Below, in pieces: positions 1 through 11,500 of a stretch of DNA of 64,000 nucleotides. The notes under the pieces are model-generated. The model searched no databases. It worked only from the letters and a program-made list of their open reading frames with translations, and was not told where the DNA came from. A program made the position numbers and the translations under genes. Source of the stretch: Sphaerothrix gracilis (GTDB lineage Bacteria; Cyanobacteriota; Cyanobacteriia; Phormidesmidales; Phormidesmidaceae); NCBI RefSeq assembly GCF_030405905.1, contig NZ_JASATW010000004.1, forward strand, positions 186,001 through 250,000, read 5' to 3'. Each line of letters starts with the position of its first letter. The first letter of the stretch is position 1.

Positions 1-228
1 ACGCGGTAGCTGCGATCGCCAGATGACACAGCGAATCGTCGCGGCAGCTTGAGGATCCTGCAGCGTCAAAAACAGGCCGCTAGCGTGATGACGCAGATTG
101 GTGACTTCTCCCACTACCCAAATTTGCCGGAGCTGGTAGTCTTGCTCTAGCAGCGTCTGGATGTAGTCTGTCAGCCCAGCGACGCTGATAGCCGTCAATT
201 CATTCTGAGAGTTGGCAGAGAAGGGCAT
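1..228 (-). CDS. xseA: Exodeoxyribonuclease VII large subunit, N-terminal part (runs off the window)
   Basis: Reading the minus strand from an ATG at 226-228 gives an uninterrupted frame to the window edge (76 codons). It contains LTDYIQTLLEQDY, then IWVVGEVTNLRHHASG, then LTLQDPQ and IRCVIWR. This is the pattern of the N-terminal OB-fold of XseA, the DNA-binding subunit of exonuclease VII, which degrades single-stranded DNA in repair. Only the first domain is visible. The gene is divergent from recA, so the 264 bp between them should hold promoters for both. Confidence 0.85.
   Translation of the reverse strand, partial: MPFSANSQNELTAISVAGLTDYIQTLLEQDYQLRQIWVVGEVTNLRHHASGLFLTLQDPQAAATIRCVIWRSQLPR
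12..19. repeat. HIP1 octamer (example of a very frequent dispersed site)
   Basis: GCGATCGC, the highly iterated palindrome of many cyanobacteria. This copy is at 12-19; others are at 739-746, 3064-3071 and 3161-3168, and many more occur throughout, inside and outside genes. It supports the cyanobacterial assignment. Confidence 0.95.
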
Positions 229-273
229 AGGCTGTGGCTACTGCAGAGGCAACAAGGTCGCTTTGTCTAAGTT

Positions 274-287
274 AGTACATTTGTATG
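274..287 (+). promoter_or_regulatory. LexA-box-like site in the recA promoter
   Basis: AGTACATTTGTATG fits the cyanobacterial LexA consensus RGTACNNNDGTWCB with one mismatch (T for C). A TACAAT -10-like hexamer follows at 307-312 and TTGTAT at 281-286 could serve as a -35, with a rather long 20-bp spacer. The box would overlap the -35, as expected for a repressor. Assigned by consensus matching only. Confidence 0.5.
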
Positions 288-492
288 TTCTTTTAGGCCA
301 TACTCTTACAATAGATAAGAGTTTCTAGCCGCGAAAGTGGATGAAAAGCAGCAATCGTCCGTTATCCTCTTCTAAGATTTTCTGAGCCGCTAGATATAGA
401 AACTTCCGAGATGGGTGAAACAGCAATCTAGACTAACCCTTTACAATAACTCCTGATATTTTCTCTGACATTTCTACTTAACTGAGGCGAGC

Positions 493-1557
<1,065 letters not shown>

Positions 1558-2038
1558 AAATATTCAGTATGTGAGCCTAATAAACACCAGCTCAGGTTAG
1601 CAGGCAGAACGTCTAAGACGGGCTTTGAGTTCAGCAGATATCACAGCGGCACTTGAACCCTCTCGCTTCTTCCCTGGCATCAGCGATTAGACTATCAGAA
1701 GGAATATCTATTCTGTAAGAGACCCTGTATGCTTGTAGGGAAGATCGGCATCTGGTAGGATTCACATTAGTACATAGTATTAATACTTAACTGATTCGCG
1801 CCATCCCCTTTAGGTTAAGGTGCTCATTCCTCATAGTCTGTAGCTGAGGAGAAAATGCTTAACCTGAAAGCTGAAACAACCGTATTTTTGCGGCGATGCA
1901 GCCTTAACAGAGAGTTCACCAGAAATTGCGGCTTAGCTTAGGTGACTGTCAGGTTTAGAGGCAGGGGTTTTGGTTTAAGCTAACACTGATTTGAAAACAA
2001 GCTGTCCTATTTGCAACATTTTTAGTTAGAGGGAACCT
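1558..2038. other. Intergenic region recA-prk
   Basis: No credible gene in 481 bp. A perfect 12-bp palindrome AGTATTAATACT lies at 1776-1787, about 250 bp before prk, and could be an operator. The prk ribosome binding site GAGGGAAC lies just before its ATG. No clear terminator for recA was found. Confidence 0.5.
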
Positions 2039-3046
2039 ATGACCAGTAAGCCAGACCGCGTGGTTTTAATCGGCGTTGCCGGAGATTCTGGATGTGGCAA
2101 GTCCACCTTTTTGCGACGGCTTGCCGATCTGTTCGGCGATGAGTTCATGACTGTCATTTGCCTAGATGACTATCACAGCCTAGACCGCAAACAGCGTAAG
2201 GCAGCGGGCGTTACAGCTCTGAATCCGAAAGCCAATAACTTTGATCTGATGTATGAGCAGATCAAGGCCATCAAAGAAGGCAACCCGATTGATAAGCCGA
2301 TTTATAACCACGAAACTGGTGAGCTTGATCCACCTGAGCGCGTAGAGCCTAACCGGGTCGTCGTCATTGAGGGACTGCACCCGATGTACGACGAGCGCGT
2401 TCGAGGACTGCTAGACTTCAGTGTTTATCTTGACATCAGCGACGAAGTCAAAATTTCCTGGAAGATTCAGCGCGATATGGCTGAGCGGGGACACCGCTAT
2501 GAGGACGTCCTGGCTTCGATTAAGGCTCGCAAACCTGACTTCGACGCCTATATTGACGTGCAGAAGCAGTATGCCGACGTGGTGATTCAGGTTCTGCCTA
2601 CCAATCTGATTCCCGATGACGAGGAGCGCAAGGTACTGCGGGTGCGGCTGATTCAGCGCGAGGGAATCGAAGGCTTTGAGCCGGTCTACCTGTTTGACGA
2701 AGGTTCCACTATTGACTGGATTCCCTGTGGCCGGAAGCTGACCTGCTCCTATCCCGGTATCCGGATGCACTATGGCCCCGATGCTTACTTTGGCAACGAG
2801 GTGTCGGTTTTAGAGGTAGACGGTCAGTTCGATCGCTTAGAAGAGATGATCTATCTCGAAAGTCACCTCAGTAAAACCTCAACCAAGCATTACGGTGAAA
2901 TGACGGAGCTGTTGCTGAAGCACCGGGAGTATCCGGGGTCTAACAACGGCACGGGCCTATTCCAAGTGCTAGTAGGCTTGAAGATGCGCGCTGCTTACGA
3001 GCGCCTCACTGGGGAAGTTGCAGCGGCAACGGCTCAGGTTGGCTAG
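2039..3046 (+). CDS. prk: Phosphoribulokinase
   Basis: Phosphorylates ribulose 5-phosphate to ribulose 1,5-bisphosphate with ATP, the step that supplies Rubisco in the Calvin cycle. The protein is 335 aa. The P-loop GDSGCGKS is at residues 15-22. Cys19 (inside the P-loop) and Cys41 are the pair known for thioredoxin control and for assembly with CP12 and GAPDH in oxygenic phototrophs. A second cysteine pair lies near residues 230-236 (IPCGRKLTC). A Shine-Dalgarno GAGGG precedes the ATG. The gene stands alone and is followed by a strong hairpin at 3090-3123. Confidence 0.98.
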   Translation: MTSKPDRVVLIGVAGDSGCGKSTFLRRLADLFGDEFMTVICLDDYHSLDRKQRKAAGVTALNPKANNFDLMYEQIKAIKEGNPIDKPIYNHETGELDPPERVEPNRVVVIEGLHPMYDERVRGLLDFSVYLDISDEVKISWKIQRDMAERGHRYEDVLASIKARKPDFDAYIDVQKQYADVVIQVLPTNLIPDDEERKVLRVRLIQREGIEGFEPVYLFDEGSTIDWIPCGRKLTCSYPGIRMHYGPDAYFGNEVSVLEVDGQFDRLEEMIYLESHLSKTSTKHYGEMTELLLKHREYPGSNNGTGLFQVLVGLKMRAAYERLTGEVAAATAQVG

Positions 3047-3089
3047 AAATCTTTAACCTCACGGCGATCGCTAGGTTAAATACCTGAAG

Positions 3090-3123
3090 ATAGCGGGAGA
3101 GCGGCTGGCCGTCCTCCCGCTAT
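3090..3123 (+). terminator. Hairpin terminator after prk
   Basis: Inverted repeat ATAGCGGGAG / CTCCCGCTAT with a 14-nt loop, 43 bp after the prk stop codon. There is only a weak T-rich tail, so it may be a terminator or an mRNA 3'-end stabiliser. Confidence 0.6.
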
Positions 3124-3238
3124 TTGCCGTCAGTGGGGTTAACCGAACTGCTCAATACGCGCGATCGCCTCTTGCACTTAGCCGTAGATCTTTCAAAATA
3201 GGGGATTAGAGAACGCAACGCTAGAGGCAAAAACCGCA

Positions 3239-5230
3239 ATGTCCACTGTTTTAGAGCAGGGAAATATCAGTATTCATACTGAAAATATTTTCCCGATTAT
3301 TAAAAAATGGCTGTATTCCGACCATGAGATTTTTCTGCGAGAACTGGTTTCTAATGCCGTAGACGCCATTCAAAAGCTTTCAATGGTGGCTCGCTCTGGT
3401 GAATTCAGCGGTGACACGGGCAATCCTGAAATCAAAATCACGATTGACAAAGATGCTAAAACTCTGAGCATTTCAGATGACGGCATCGGCATGACCGCTG
3501 ATGAAGTGAAAAAATACATCAACCAGGTCGCCTTTTCTAGCGCTGAAGAGTTTGTCAGCAAATACAAGGACAGCGCCGACCAGCAAATCATTGGTCACTT
3601 TGGTCTAGGTTTCTACTCTTCCTTTATGGTGGCTTCTAAAGTAGAAATCAATACGCTCTCCTACAAAGAGGGGGCACAGGCCGTTCACTGGTCTTGTGAC
3701 GGATCGACTAGTTTTGAGCTAACCGAGTCTGAGCGCGACAGTCACGGAACCACCGTGACGCTGACGCTGATGGATGAGGAGCAGGAGTATTTAGAGGCGG
3801 CTCGCATCCAGCAGCTGATCAAAAAGTACTGCGACTTCATGCCTGTGCCCATCAAGCTAGAAGATGAGGCCGTTAACAAGCATGAGGCACTGTGGAAGAA
3901 ATCCCCCAGCAGCATCACCGACGAAGAGTACTTAGAGTTTTACCGCTATCTCTATCCGTTCCAGGAAGATCCCCTGCTTTGGGTACATCTCAACACTGAC
4001 TATCCCTTTGTGGTCAACGGCATTCTCTATTTCCCCAAGCTGCGCCCTGACGTTGATGTCACCCAAAGTCAGATCAAGCTGTTCTGCAATCAGGTCTTTG
4101 TCAGCGACAACTGCGAGGAAGTCATTCCCCGCTTCTTGCTGCCGCTGCGAGGCGTCATCGACAGCAGCGATATTCCGCTGAATGTGTCTCGCAGCTTCCT
4201 GCAGGCCGATCGCACCGTACGCCGCATTGCGGACTATATTGCTAAAAAAGTGGGCGATCGCCTGAAAGAGCTATACAGAAGCGATCGCGCTGAATATATC
4301 CGCTGCTGGCAAGACTTGGGCACCTTTGTCAAATTTGGCTCGCTCAACGACGACAAGTTCAAGAAACAGGTCGAGGATATCCTGGTTTTCCGCACAACGG
4401 CGAAGCTAGCCGAAACCGAGGGTGCCGCCGCCAAGGTGGAAGTCCAGTCGGGTGAAGGAGATGCCTGGGCAGAAGTGAGTGATGACGGTGCTAAGACTCC
4501 CACCGACGAGAAAGGCTACTTTTACACCACGCTCAAAGAATATCTAGAGCGCAACCAAGAACGGCACGAAAACCGCGTTTTCTATGCCACAGACGAAGTC
4601 GCTCAGGCCACCTACATTGAGCTGCACAAGAGTCAGGGCTTAGAAGTCCTCTACATGGACTCTTTCATTGATACTCATTTCATTAGCTTCCTAGAGCGGG
4701 AATATTCCGACATCAAGTTTTCCCGCGTCGATGCCGAAATGGATGAGACTCTGCTCAAAGACGATCAGGCCAGCGAGATTGTCGATCCCACTACCAACAA
4801 AACCCGGGGCGAGCAGATTAAGGAGCTGTTTGAAAAGTCTCTCAATCGGCCCAAGCTGACGATTCAAACCAAGTCTCTCAAGTCAGACGATCCGCAGGGG
4901 GCACCCCCGGCAATGGTGCTTTTGCCTGAGTCTCTGCGTCGTCTGCAGGAAATGACGGCACTGATGCAGCAGTCAGCAGCAGAGTTTCCCGAAGAGCACA
5001 TTCTGATGGTGAATATCAATCACCCGCTGATTCAGAACTTGGCTTCTATGTCTCAGGGCACAATTGTCTCTGCTGGCGGCTCTGCCTCTCCCACTGAGCA
5101 AATGACCAACCTGATATGTCAGCAAGTCTATGACCTTGCCCTCATGGCCCAAAAAGGCTTTGACGCTGACGGCATGAAGTCGTTTGTCGATCGCTCGAAC
5201 GTGCTGTTGACTCGCCTAACTGAAAAGTAG
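3239..5230 (+). CDS. htpG: Chaperone HtpG (Hsp90 family)
   Basis: Cytosolic ATP-dependent Hsp90 chaperone, 663 aa. The N-terminal GHKL ATPase signatures are all visible: the ELVSNAVDAI helix, DDGIGM, the lid and GHFGLGFYSSFMV. The middle domain has NVSRSFLQ, where the Arg contacts ATP. In cyanobacteria HtpG is known to support heat and high-light tolerance and phycobilisome assembly. No strong Shine-Dalgarno sequence is seen before the ATG. A single gene with wide intergenic regions on both sides. Confidence 0.98.
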   Translation: MSTVLEQGNISIHTENIFPIIKKWLYSDHEIFLRELVSNAVDAIQKLSMVARSGEFSGDTGNPEIKITIDKDAKTLSISDDGIGMTADEVKKYINQVAFSSAEEFVSKYKDSADQQIIGHFGLGFYSSFMVASKVEINTLSYKEGAQAVHWSCDGSTSFELTESERDSHGTTVTLTLMDEEQEYLEAARIQQLIKKYCDFMPVPIKLEDEAVNKHEALWKKSPSSITDEEYLEFYRYLYPFQEDPLLWVHLNTDYPFVVNGILYFPKLRPDVDVTQSQIKLFCNQVFVSDNCEEVIPRFLLPLRGVIDSSDIPLNVSRSFLQADRTVRRIADYIAKKVGDRLKELYRSDRAEYIRCWQDLGTFVKFGSLNDDKFKKQVEDILVFRTTAKLAETEGAAAKVEVQSGEGDAWAEVSDDGAKTPTDEKGYFYTTLKEYLERNQERHENRVFYATDEVAQATYIELHKSQGLEVLYMDSFIDTHFISFLEREYSDIKFSRVDAEMDETLLKDDQASEIVDPTTNKTRGEQIKELFEKSLNRPKLTIQTKSLKSDDPQGAPPAMVLLPESLRRLQEMTALMQQSAAEFPEEHILMVNINHPLIQNLASMSQGTIVSAGGSASPTEQMTNLICQQVYDLALMAQKGFDADGMKSFVDRSNVLLTRLTEK

Positions 5231-5335
5231 GCATAGCGTCATCAACGCTTGAGTAAAGGCTTTTGGAGGCTCTCTGAAAGCCTTTGCTTTAGGGCTGATG
5301 CAGCCGCTAAGTAGGCGGAGCTAATTACTTGTGGC

Positions 5336-5375
5336 ATAGGTCAGCGACAGCGTAAATAGGTCAGCGACAGCGTAA
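5336..5375. repeat. Two tandem copies of a 20-bp repeat
   Basis: The 20-mer ATAGGTCAGCGACAGCGTAA occurs twice in direct succession (5336-5355 and 5356-5375), identical in both copies. It lies in the 383-bp gap between htpG and yggT, which otherwise holds only the hairpin at 5515-5555. Looks like a recent duplication. Confidence 0.85.
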
Positions 5376-5514
5376 CCCAACACCCACATGCTTAACCGCG
5401 TCTGCCTACTTATTTGTAAGATTGCTGGAACCGCAAAGTAGTTCAATGGCAAAGAAATGCTGTTCAGCAGCAATGCCACCAAACCGCCAAACGCCTGAAT
5501 TAACCATAGTCAAG

Positions 5515-5555
5515 ACCGCTGGTAGAGTCTCAATATGCAAGACTCTACCAGCGGT
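5515..5555. repeat. Perfect 16-bp inverted repeat, 9-nt loop
   Basis: ACCGCTGGTAGAGTCT (5515-5530) and its exact complement (5540-5555) flank a 9-nt loop. There is no T run on either side, so it is not a classical intrinsic terminator. It lies between the convergent ends of htpG (+) and yggT (-) and may protect 3' ends or be a remnant of a mobile palindromic element. Confidence 0.7.
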
Positions 5556-5613
5556 ATGCCAATACTGGGTTTCTACTGCTCTAATATCGGCAGTCAGTCC
5601 TGAGGAAGCAGGG

Positions 5614-5901
5614 CTAATAGACCATAGCGCCTAGTCCCATCACGGCTCTGGAAAGGAACTGCAGAGCAAAAATGGCCAAAATAGGCGAAAAATCGATCCC
5701 TCCCAGGGGCGGGATGATGGAGCGGAAAATGTTGAGGTAGGGGTCAGTTAACTGGCTCAAAATGGAGAAAGGTGGATTAAACCAGTCTACGTTGGGAAAC
5801 CAGGTTAAAAGAATCCGCACAATTAGCAGAACAAAGTAAATTTGTAAAAACGTAGAGAGCGTGTCTGTTAGCAGGCCCAGTAAGGAAGAACTCATAGACA
5901 A
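5614..5901 (-). CDS. YggT family membrane protein
   Basis: 95 aa, with two hydrophobic segments: residues about 12-32 (LSTFLQIYFVLLIVRILLTW) and about 72-93 near the C-terminus. Between them lies the family signature WFPNVDWFNPPFSIL...LTDPYLNIFR. YggT/YlmG proteins (CCB3 in plastids) are small thylakoid or plasma membrane proteins linked to cytochrome b6 heme attachment and nucleoid or septum organisation. The ORF starts with M-S-M, so an alternative start at the second Met (5895) is possible. Confidence 0.88.
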   Translation of the reverse strand: MSMSSSLLGLLTDTLSTFLQIYFVLLIVRILLTWFPNVDWFNPPFSILSQLTDPYLNIFRSIIPPLGGIDFSPILAIFALQFLSRAVMGLGAMVY

Positions 5902-6191
5902 TTAAATTCCTAAAAACCGACGGCTACAATGGCGCAAGTTCGCTTTTCAGTGTAACCGATAACTTTTGCTCAGCGGTGCGGCCTGCACGATTCCTTAATG
6001 TCGCGATCGCCGTACCCAAGTTTAGTCACGACAGATATTTAGCCTCAGAATAGCGGTATAAAGGCTCTCCCTCAAAAGGCTCTCCTTTAAAATGTAGGAG
6101 GCCAAATTGCCGTCGCTGTTTTGCTAAACTCAGCTCCCAAGCCAAAGAACATCGCTTTTGATAACTTTGAAGGCAGTGCTTAAAACCTCCT

Positions 6192-8015
6192 ATGCGAATA
6201 CTGCTTGTTGACGATGACCAACCCCTGATGCAGACGCTCGCAGAAAGCCTAATTCAGCAGCGTTATGCCGTAGATATTGCCAATAATCGGGAAACAGCAG
6301 AGGAGTTTTTAGCCCTCTTCAGCTACGATTTGCTAGTTTTAGATGTCATCTTGCCGGATGGTGACGGCATTTCGTTCTGTCAGCGCTTACGCCAGCAGGA
6401 CTTTGAGCAGCCTGTTTTAATGCTGACAGCCCGTGATGACAGCGGCAATAAAATCAACGCGCTTGATGCTGGGGCTGATGACTACGTAGTCAAGCCGTTT
6501 GATTTTGAGGAGCTTTGCGCTCGCATCCGGGCGCTGCTGCGGCGAGAAATCCACACGCTCCCCCCGGTGCTTCGCTGGCAAGCGCTGCAGCTCAATCCCA
6601 ATACCTATGAAGTCACCTATGCCGATCAGCCTCTACCCTTAACCCCCAAAGAATATGCCCTGTTAGAGCTTTTTCTGCGCAATCCGAGCCGCGTATTCAG
6701 CCTCAACGCGATTATTGAAAGTCTCTGGTCTTTTGAAGATCCCCCCGGTGAAGACGCGGTTCGGACTCACATCAAGGGGGTACGCCAAAAGCTTAAGGCG
6801 ACGGGCGCACCCAAAGACCTAATCGAAACAGTCTATGGTCTGGGCTATCGTCTCAAACCCTTGAACGCACCAGCACAATCGCCCACCCCGCTGCGTCCAA
6901 CTGCCGCAGCAGCGGCTATGCCCAAGCAAGAAACACTCGCTGCCGTCATTAAGGCCTGGGAGCAGCATCGCTCAGTTATGCAAGAGCGCTTAGACTGTAT
7001 TGAAGCAGCAGCGATCGCCCTCAAGCAGGGGCAGCTCACCCAAGAACTTCAGCAGGCAGGCTACTCAGATGCGCATAAGCTGGTAGGCTCTCTGGGCAGT
7101 TTTGGCTTTCCGGAAGGGTCGCGCCTAGCGAGGGAACTGGAACAGCTCTTGCTCAAGCAGCTCAGCGCTCAGGAAGCATTGCGCGTTTCTGCCTTGGTGC
7201 AGGATCTGCGCCAGGAAATGAAAAAGCCGTCAAAGTATCAGATGAAATCAGCGGCTATGGCTGCCTCGCCGCTGTTGCTGATTGTCAGCCACGAGCCTGA
7301 GTCGGTTCAGGACTGGCAGGTTGAAGCCTTAAAGCTGGGTATGCAAGCGGTTGTAGTGCCTGCCCTGACTCAGACCTGTCTCAGTTCGCTGCAGCGCTCC
7401 CCTGATCTAATCTTGCTCAATTTGATCGATCACCGAGCGGCTTTAGCGGCAGATGACTGGGATCAGCTAGCAGCGGCGCAGCCGTCTAACGTGCCCATAC
7501 TGGTGCGGATGAATAGCGAAACATTTAGCGATCGCCTCAAGCTAGTGCAGCAGGGCGTTCAGAGCATTTTGCCGCAGACTGCCACCGCTTCTGAGATTAT
7601 GGCTGCCGCCAGGCAGGCTCTCAAAGAGGCAAGCGGCAGCGCCAAAATCCTGATTGTTGATGACGATTCTCAGCAGCTTGACTGGTTGCAGACGACTCTC
7701 GCTCGCTGGGGATTTGAGATTTCCACCCTAGACGATCCCGATCGGCTTTTACAGACTCTAGCGGCGGACGGACCGGATTTGCTGGTGCTAGATGTCGAGA
7801 TGCCGGAAATTAATGGCTTAGATTTATGCCAGGTGTTGCGGGCTGATGTGCGTTGGCAAACCCTACCAATCCTGTTTTTGACTGTACACGAAGATGCCCA
7901 AACCCAGGGACGCGCCTTTAGCGTAGGGGCTGACGATTTTGTTACCAAGCCGGTAATTGCCGCAGAACTGGCTAACCGCATCTTAAATCGTCTCAGGCGT
8001 TCCCACACCCACTAA
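6192..8015 (+). CDS. Multidomain response regulator REC-wHTH-Hpt-(REC-like)-REC
   Basis: 607 aa with an unusual domain chain. Residues 1-117 are a receiver (acidic pair DDD at 7-9, phospho-acceptor Asp51, Lys101). Residues about 125-223 are an OmpR-type winged helix ending YGLGYRLK. Residues about 245-345 look like an Hpt domain with His295 in AHKLVGSLGS. A degenerate receiver-like segment follows (about 360-480), then an intact receiver (about 490-600; ILIVDDDSQ, LLVLDVEMPE, TKP). It can therefore accept, pass on and read out phosphate in one chain and bind DNA. It lies upstream of the large kinase at 8571, but with an opposite-strand ORF between them. Target genes are unknown. Confidence 0.9.
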   Translation: MRILLVDDDQPLMQTLAESLIQQRYAVDIANNRETAEEFLALFSYDLLVLDVILPDGDGISFCQRLRQQDFEQPVLMLTARDDSGNKINALDAGADDYVVKPFDFEELCARIRALLRREIHTLPPVLRWQALQLNPNTYEVTYADQPLPLTPKEYALLELFLRNPSRVFSLNAIIESLWSFEDPPGEDAVRTHIKGVRQKLKATGAPKDLIETVYGLGYRLKPLNAPAQSPTPLRPTAAAAAMPKQETLAAVIKAWEQHRSVMQERLDCIEAAAIALKQGQLTQELQQAGYSDAHKLVGSLGSFGFPEGSRLARELEQLLLKQLSAQEALRVSALVQDLRQEMKKPSKYQMKSAAMAASPLLLIVSHEPESVQDWQVEALKLGMQAVVVPALTQTCLSSLQRSPDLILLNLIDHRAALAADDWDQLAAAQPSNVPILVRMNSETFSDRLKLVQQGVQSILPQTATASEIMAAARQALKEASGSAKILIVDDDSQQLDWLQTTLARWGFEISTLDDPDRLLQTLAADGPDLLVLDVEMPEINGLDLCQVLRADVRWQTLPILFLTVHEDAQTQGRAFSVGADDFVTKPVIAAELANRILNRLRRSHTH

Positions 8016-8024
8016 ACTGCCTGG

Positions 8025-8417
8025 CTAAACCAGATTCTGGGGGCAGTACCCCAAGCCGTCAATAAAGCGGCGGCGAAAGACTTCTAATTCTTCTGGTTGA
8101 GGAATCCCGTGCGAGACAATGACTAAGTGGTAGCGGTTCATCACCTCGGTCAAAGATCTGCCAGCGTCTAAGTGCGCCAAAGCTCTAGATTCGTGCAGGC
8201 TAGGCTGATAGGGCAGTCCGTTCTCGCTCAGAAAGGCTTTAAAGTCAAGGCAGGTTTTCGGCTCTAAAGGCGCTTCTAGCTGGATTCGCATCACCCAGCA
8301 GTCCACCAGATAAATCACGGTGACACAGGTAGTGTGAATGCCGGGCTGATTAAATAGATAGTGAATCATGCGCAGCGTCAAGCTGGCATTGGCAAAGCAG
8401 TAGAAATATTGCATCAT
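8025..8417 (-). CDS. Hypothetical protein
   Basis: Up to 130 aa with no family that I recognise. It is tail-to-tail with the response regulator (stop codons 10 bp apart) and divergent from the kinase at 8571. The N-terminal third is hydrophobic with several Cys residues; the C-terminal part is soluble (RALAHLDAGRSLTEVMNRYH). A start at an internal Met near residue 43 (MRIQLEAPLEP) would give an ordinary soluble protein of about 88 aa. The composition is protein-like, so I regard it as real but with an uncertain start. Confidence 0.55.
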   Translation of the reverse strand: MMQYFYCFANASLTLRMIHYLFNQPGIHTTCVTVIYLVDCWVMRIQLEAPLEPKTCLDFKAFLSENGLPYQPSLHESRALAHLDAGRSLTEVMNRYHLVIVSHGIPQPEELEVFRRRFIDGLGYCPQNLV

Positions 8418-8570
8418 TCCAGTCCATCTCTAATTCCTTAGCCTAGAGAAGAAATCTGAGGGACTTGTGAAGATTAGCAATAAATAGTTTGGTCTGAGAT
8501 AGCGAAATCGATAGGATCAGGTTTTGCTGATTGCTTCGGTGCCACTGTCCTGGTTTTTCTTACGTTCAAT

Positions 8571-11500
8571 ATGTCGCCTTTTCATCAGACAGCGCTCTTA
8601 AGTCCAGCTCAGCTGATGAATCGTCAGCCGCTGATTGTCTCCCCTACAGAATCGGTAGCGGCTGTCATTGAACAGATGGCCTATGTGAGGGGTGTCAGCT
8701 GCGCGCTGACGGCAGAAAGGGAGCAGGCAGTTGATTTAGCGGCGATCGCGGCTGAAATTGATGTGGGCTATGCCCTCGTGATGACGGCAGGAGAGCTGAC
8801 CGGCATCTTTACCGAGCGCGATTTGGTTGCGCTAGTGGCTCAAGAAGTGGATCTCAATCGGTTAGCGATCGCCGCTGTGATGTCGCAGCCCGTCATCACC
8901 ATCAACCAAAGTGAGATCAAAAGCATTTTTTCAGTCACAGCCGCTTTTCAGCAGCATCAGGTGCGCCACCTGCCAGTTTTAGATGAGGCAGAGAAACTCC
9001 TAGGCGTCATCACCCTGACAACGCTGCGGCAGGCTCTACAGCCGCTTAATTTTCTAAAGCTGCGCCAGATCAGCGATGTCATGCTGACCCAGGTGATTCA
9101 GGCTGCGCCAACGACCTCAGTTTTGACCTTGGCGAATCTGATGTCAGCTCACCGGATTAGCTGCGTCGTGATTACGGAAGCCCGGTTTCACCTGGGCAGA
9201 ACGGTTGCCATGCCAGTGGGCATTGTCACCGAGCGCGATATCATCCAGCTCAAAACTTTAGGACTCAATGCCAGTCGCCTGCAGGCGGCTCAGGTGATGA
9301 GTACGCCCCTCTTTTGCCTGTACCCCCATGATTCTCTGTGGCAGGCCCACCAGCAAATGCAGCAGCGCCGGATTCGTCGCTTAGGAGTACAGAACGAAGC
9401 CGGGGAACTGGTGGGCATTGTCACCCAAACCAGTCTGCTACAGGTCTTAGATCCCACAGAGCTATTGGGAGAGATTGAGCAGCTTCAGCAGCTCCTTCAA
9501 GATCGCAGCGATCGCTTAGAGCAAACTAACCATCAGCTCCGCCAAGAGGTTGATCAGCGCCAACGGCTAGAGTCGCAGCTACAGATAGCCAACGCGGCGC
9601 TAGAGAAACGGGTTTCGCTGCAGACCGCGCAGCTCATCCAGACCAACCAACAGCTCCGGCAGGAAGTTGCTGAGCGGCAGCAGTCAGAACAGGCTCTAGA
9701 TCGAGTCTTTTCAATCACGCCTAGCATGTTGTGTACGGCAGGGTTAGACGGCTACTTTAAGCGACTAAACCCCTCTTTTAGCCAAACTTTAGGCTATAGC
9801 AACGAGGAGCTACAGGCGCATCCCCTGGTTAACTTCGTCCATCCCAGCGATCGCAGTGCCACCTTAGCAGAGCTGCAAAGGCTTGCTGCTGGCAAGCGCA
9901 CCATTGCTTTTGAAAATCGCTATCGCTGCCGGGACGGCTCCTATCGCTGGCTGCTTTGGAACGCAGTCACCCATCCCGATGAACAGCTCATCTATGCTTC
10001 AGCTCGCGATATCACAGAGCGCAAGCAGGCAGAAGCGCTGCTGGAACAAGAGCGGGACTTTATTGCCGCGGTGCTAGATACGGTGGGCGCGCTGATTGTG
10101 GTACTCGATCGGCAGGGCCAAATTCTGCGCTTCAATCGCACCTGCGAGGCCATCACGGGCTACCAGACAGTCGAAGTCCGTGGCCGCTGTCCCTGGGACT
10201 TTTTGCTGCTGCCGGCTGAGCGGGCTGCGGTCAAGGCGGTTTTTCAGCAGCTTGTGCGCGGCCAGGCACCTAGCCAGTACGAAAACTACTGGGTCAGCAA
10301 AGACGACAGCAAGCATTTGATTAGCTGGTCTAACACGGTAATCACCAACGAGCAAGGACAGGTTGAATATGTCATTGCTACAGGGCTAGATGTGACCGAG
10401 CGCCGTAAGGCAGAGCGCCGCCTAGAGCGCCAGAGCCGACAAAATCAGCTCCTCACAGAGGTCACGCGCAAAATTTCTCATTCGCTGCGCTTAGAAGAGA
10501 TTTTGCACACCATTGTGACAGAAGTGCAGGGGCTGCTCGCCTGCGATCGCGTTTTGGTAGTACAGCAGCAGGCCGATGGCAGCAGCCAGCTCGTAGACGA
10601 AGCAGTTCTGGCTCCCTGGCCTGCCATGCTAGCCCAGCCTGAGGCTATGACGCAGCTGCTGATGCAGTCGTTACGGCTGCAGGAAGCTTCTCAACAGGGA
10701 CAGCGGGTGGCGATCGCCGATTCGGCCCATGCTTTGACGGCCGATGCTCAGGTACTGCTAGAGCGCTTTGCCGTTCAGTCTGAGCTGGTGGTGCCTGTGT
10801 TCTATCAGGCAGTGCTGTGGGGTTTTCTGCTAATCCACCAGTGCGATCGCCCGCGTCAGTGGGATCAGGCCGAAATTAGCCTGGTGCAGCAGCTAGCCGA
10901 TCAGCTAGGACTAGCCGTGACCCAGGCGCAACTGCTCGATACCTTAGAAGAGCGTGTCAGCCAGCGTACCGCCGAACTGACCCAAATTAATCATCAGCTA
11001 CAGCAGGAAATCCGCGATCGCCAACAAACTGAGGCCGCGCTGCGAGAAAGCCAGCAGAAACTAGCCGGGATTTTGGACACGGCTGATGAGGGCGTAATCT
11101 CCGTTGATGAGGTTCAAATTATCCAGTTATTCAATCAGGGGGCTGAGCGTATTTTTGGCTATCCCGCTGCTGAGGTTTTAGGCCAGCCGCTCAGTATCTT
11201 ACTGCCAGGTCTGTTTCAGACCAGCGATCGCCGCTCCATGCAGGCGCTAGCCGAAACAGAGGTCAGCGCTCAGCCTATGGCCGAGCGCAGCCGTGGCGTT
11301 GTCGGTCGGCGGCGAAACGGCCAGGAATTTCCGGCAGAAGCCTCTATCTCCAAGCTGCAAACGGAGCAGGGCTTAGTCTTCACTATTATCCTCAAAGATG
11401 TCACTGAACGCCGTCAGGCCGAGGCAGCTCTGCGTCGCAGTGAAGAAAAGCTGCGCCTGACCACCGACGCGCTGCCGGTGTTGATTGCTTATGTCGATCG

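Noticed and set aside
5422..5634. 70-codon plus-strand ORF
   Set aside because: Runs through the 16-bp palindrome and has unstructured, non-protein-like composition.
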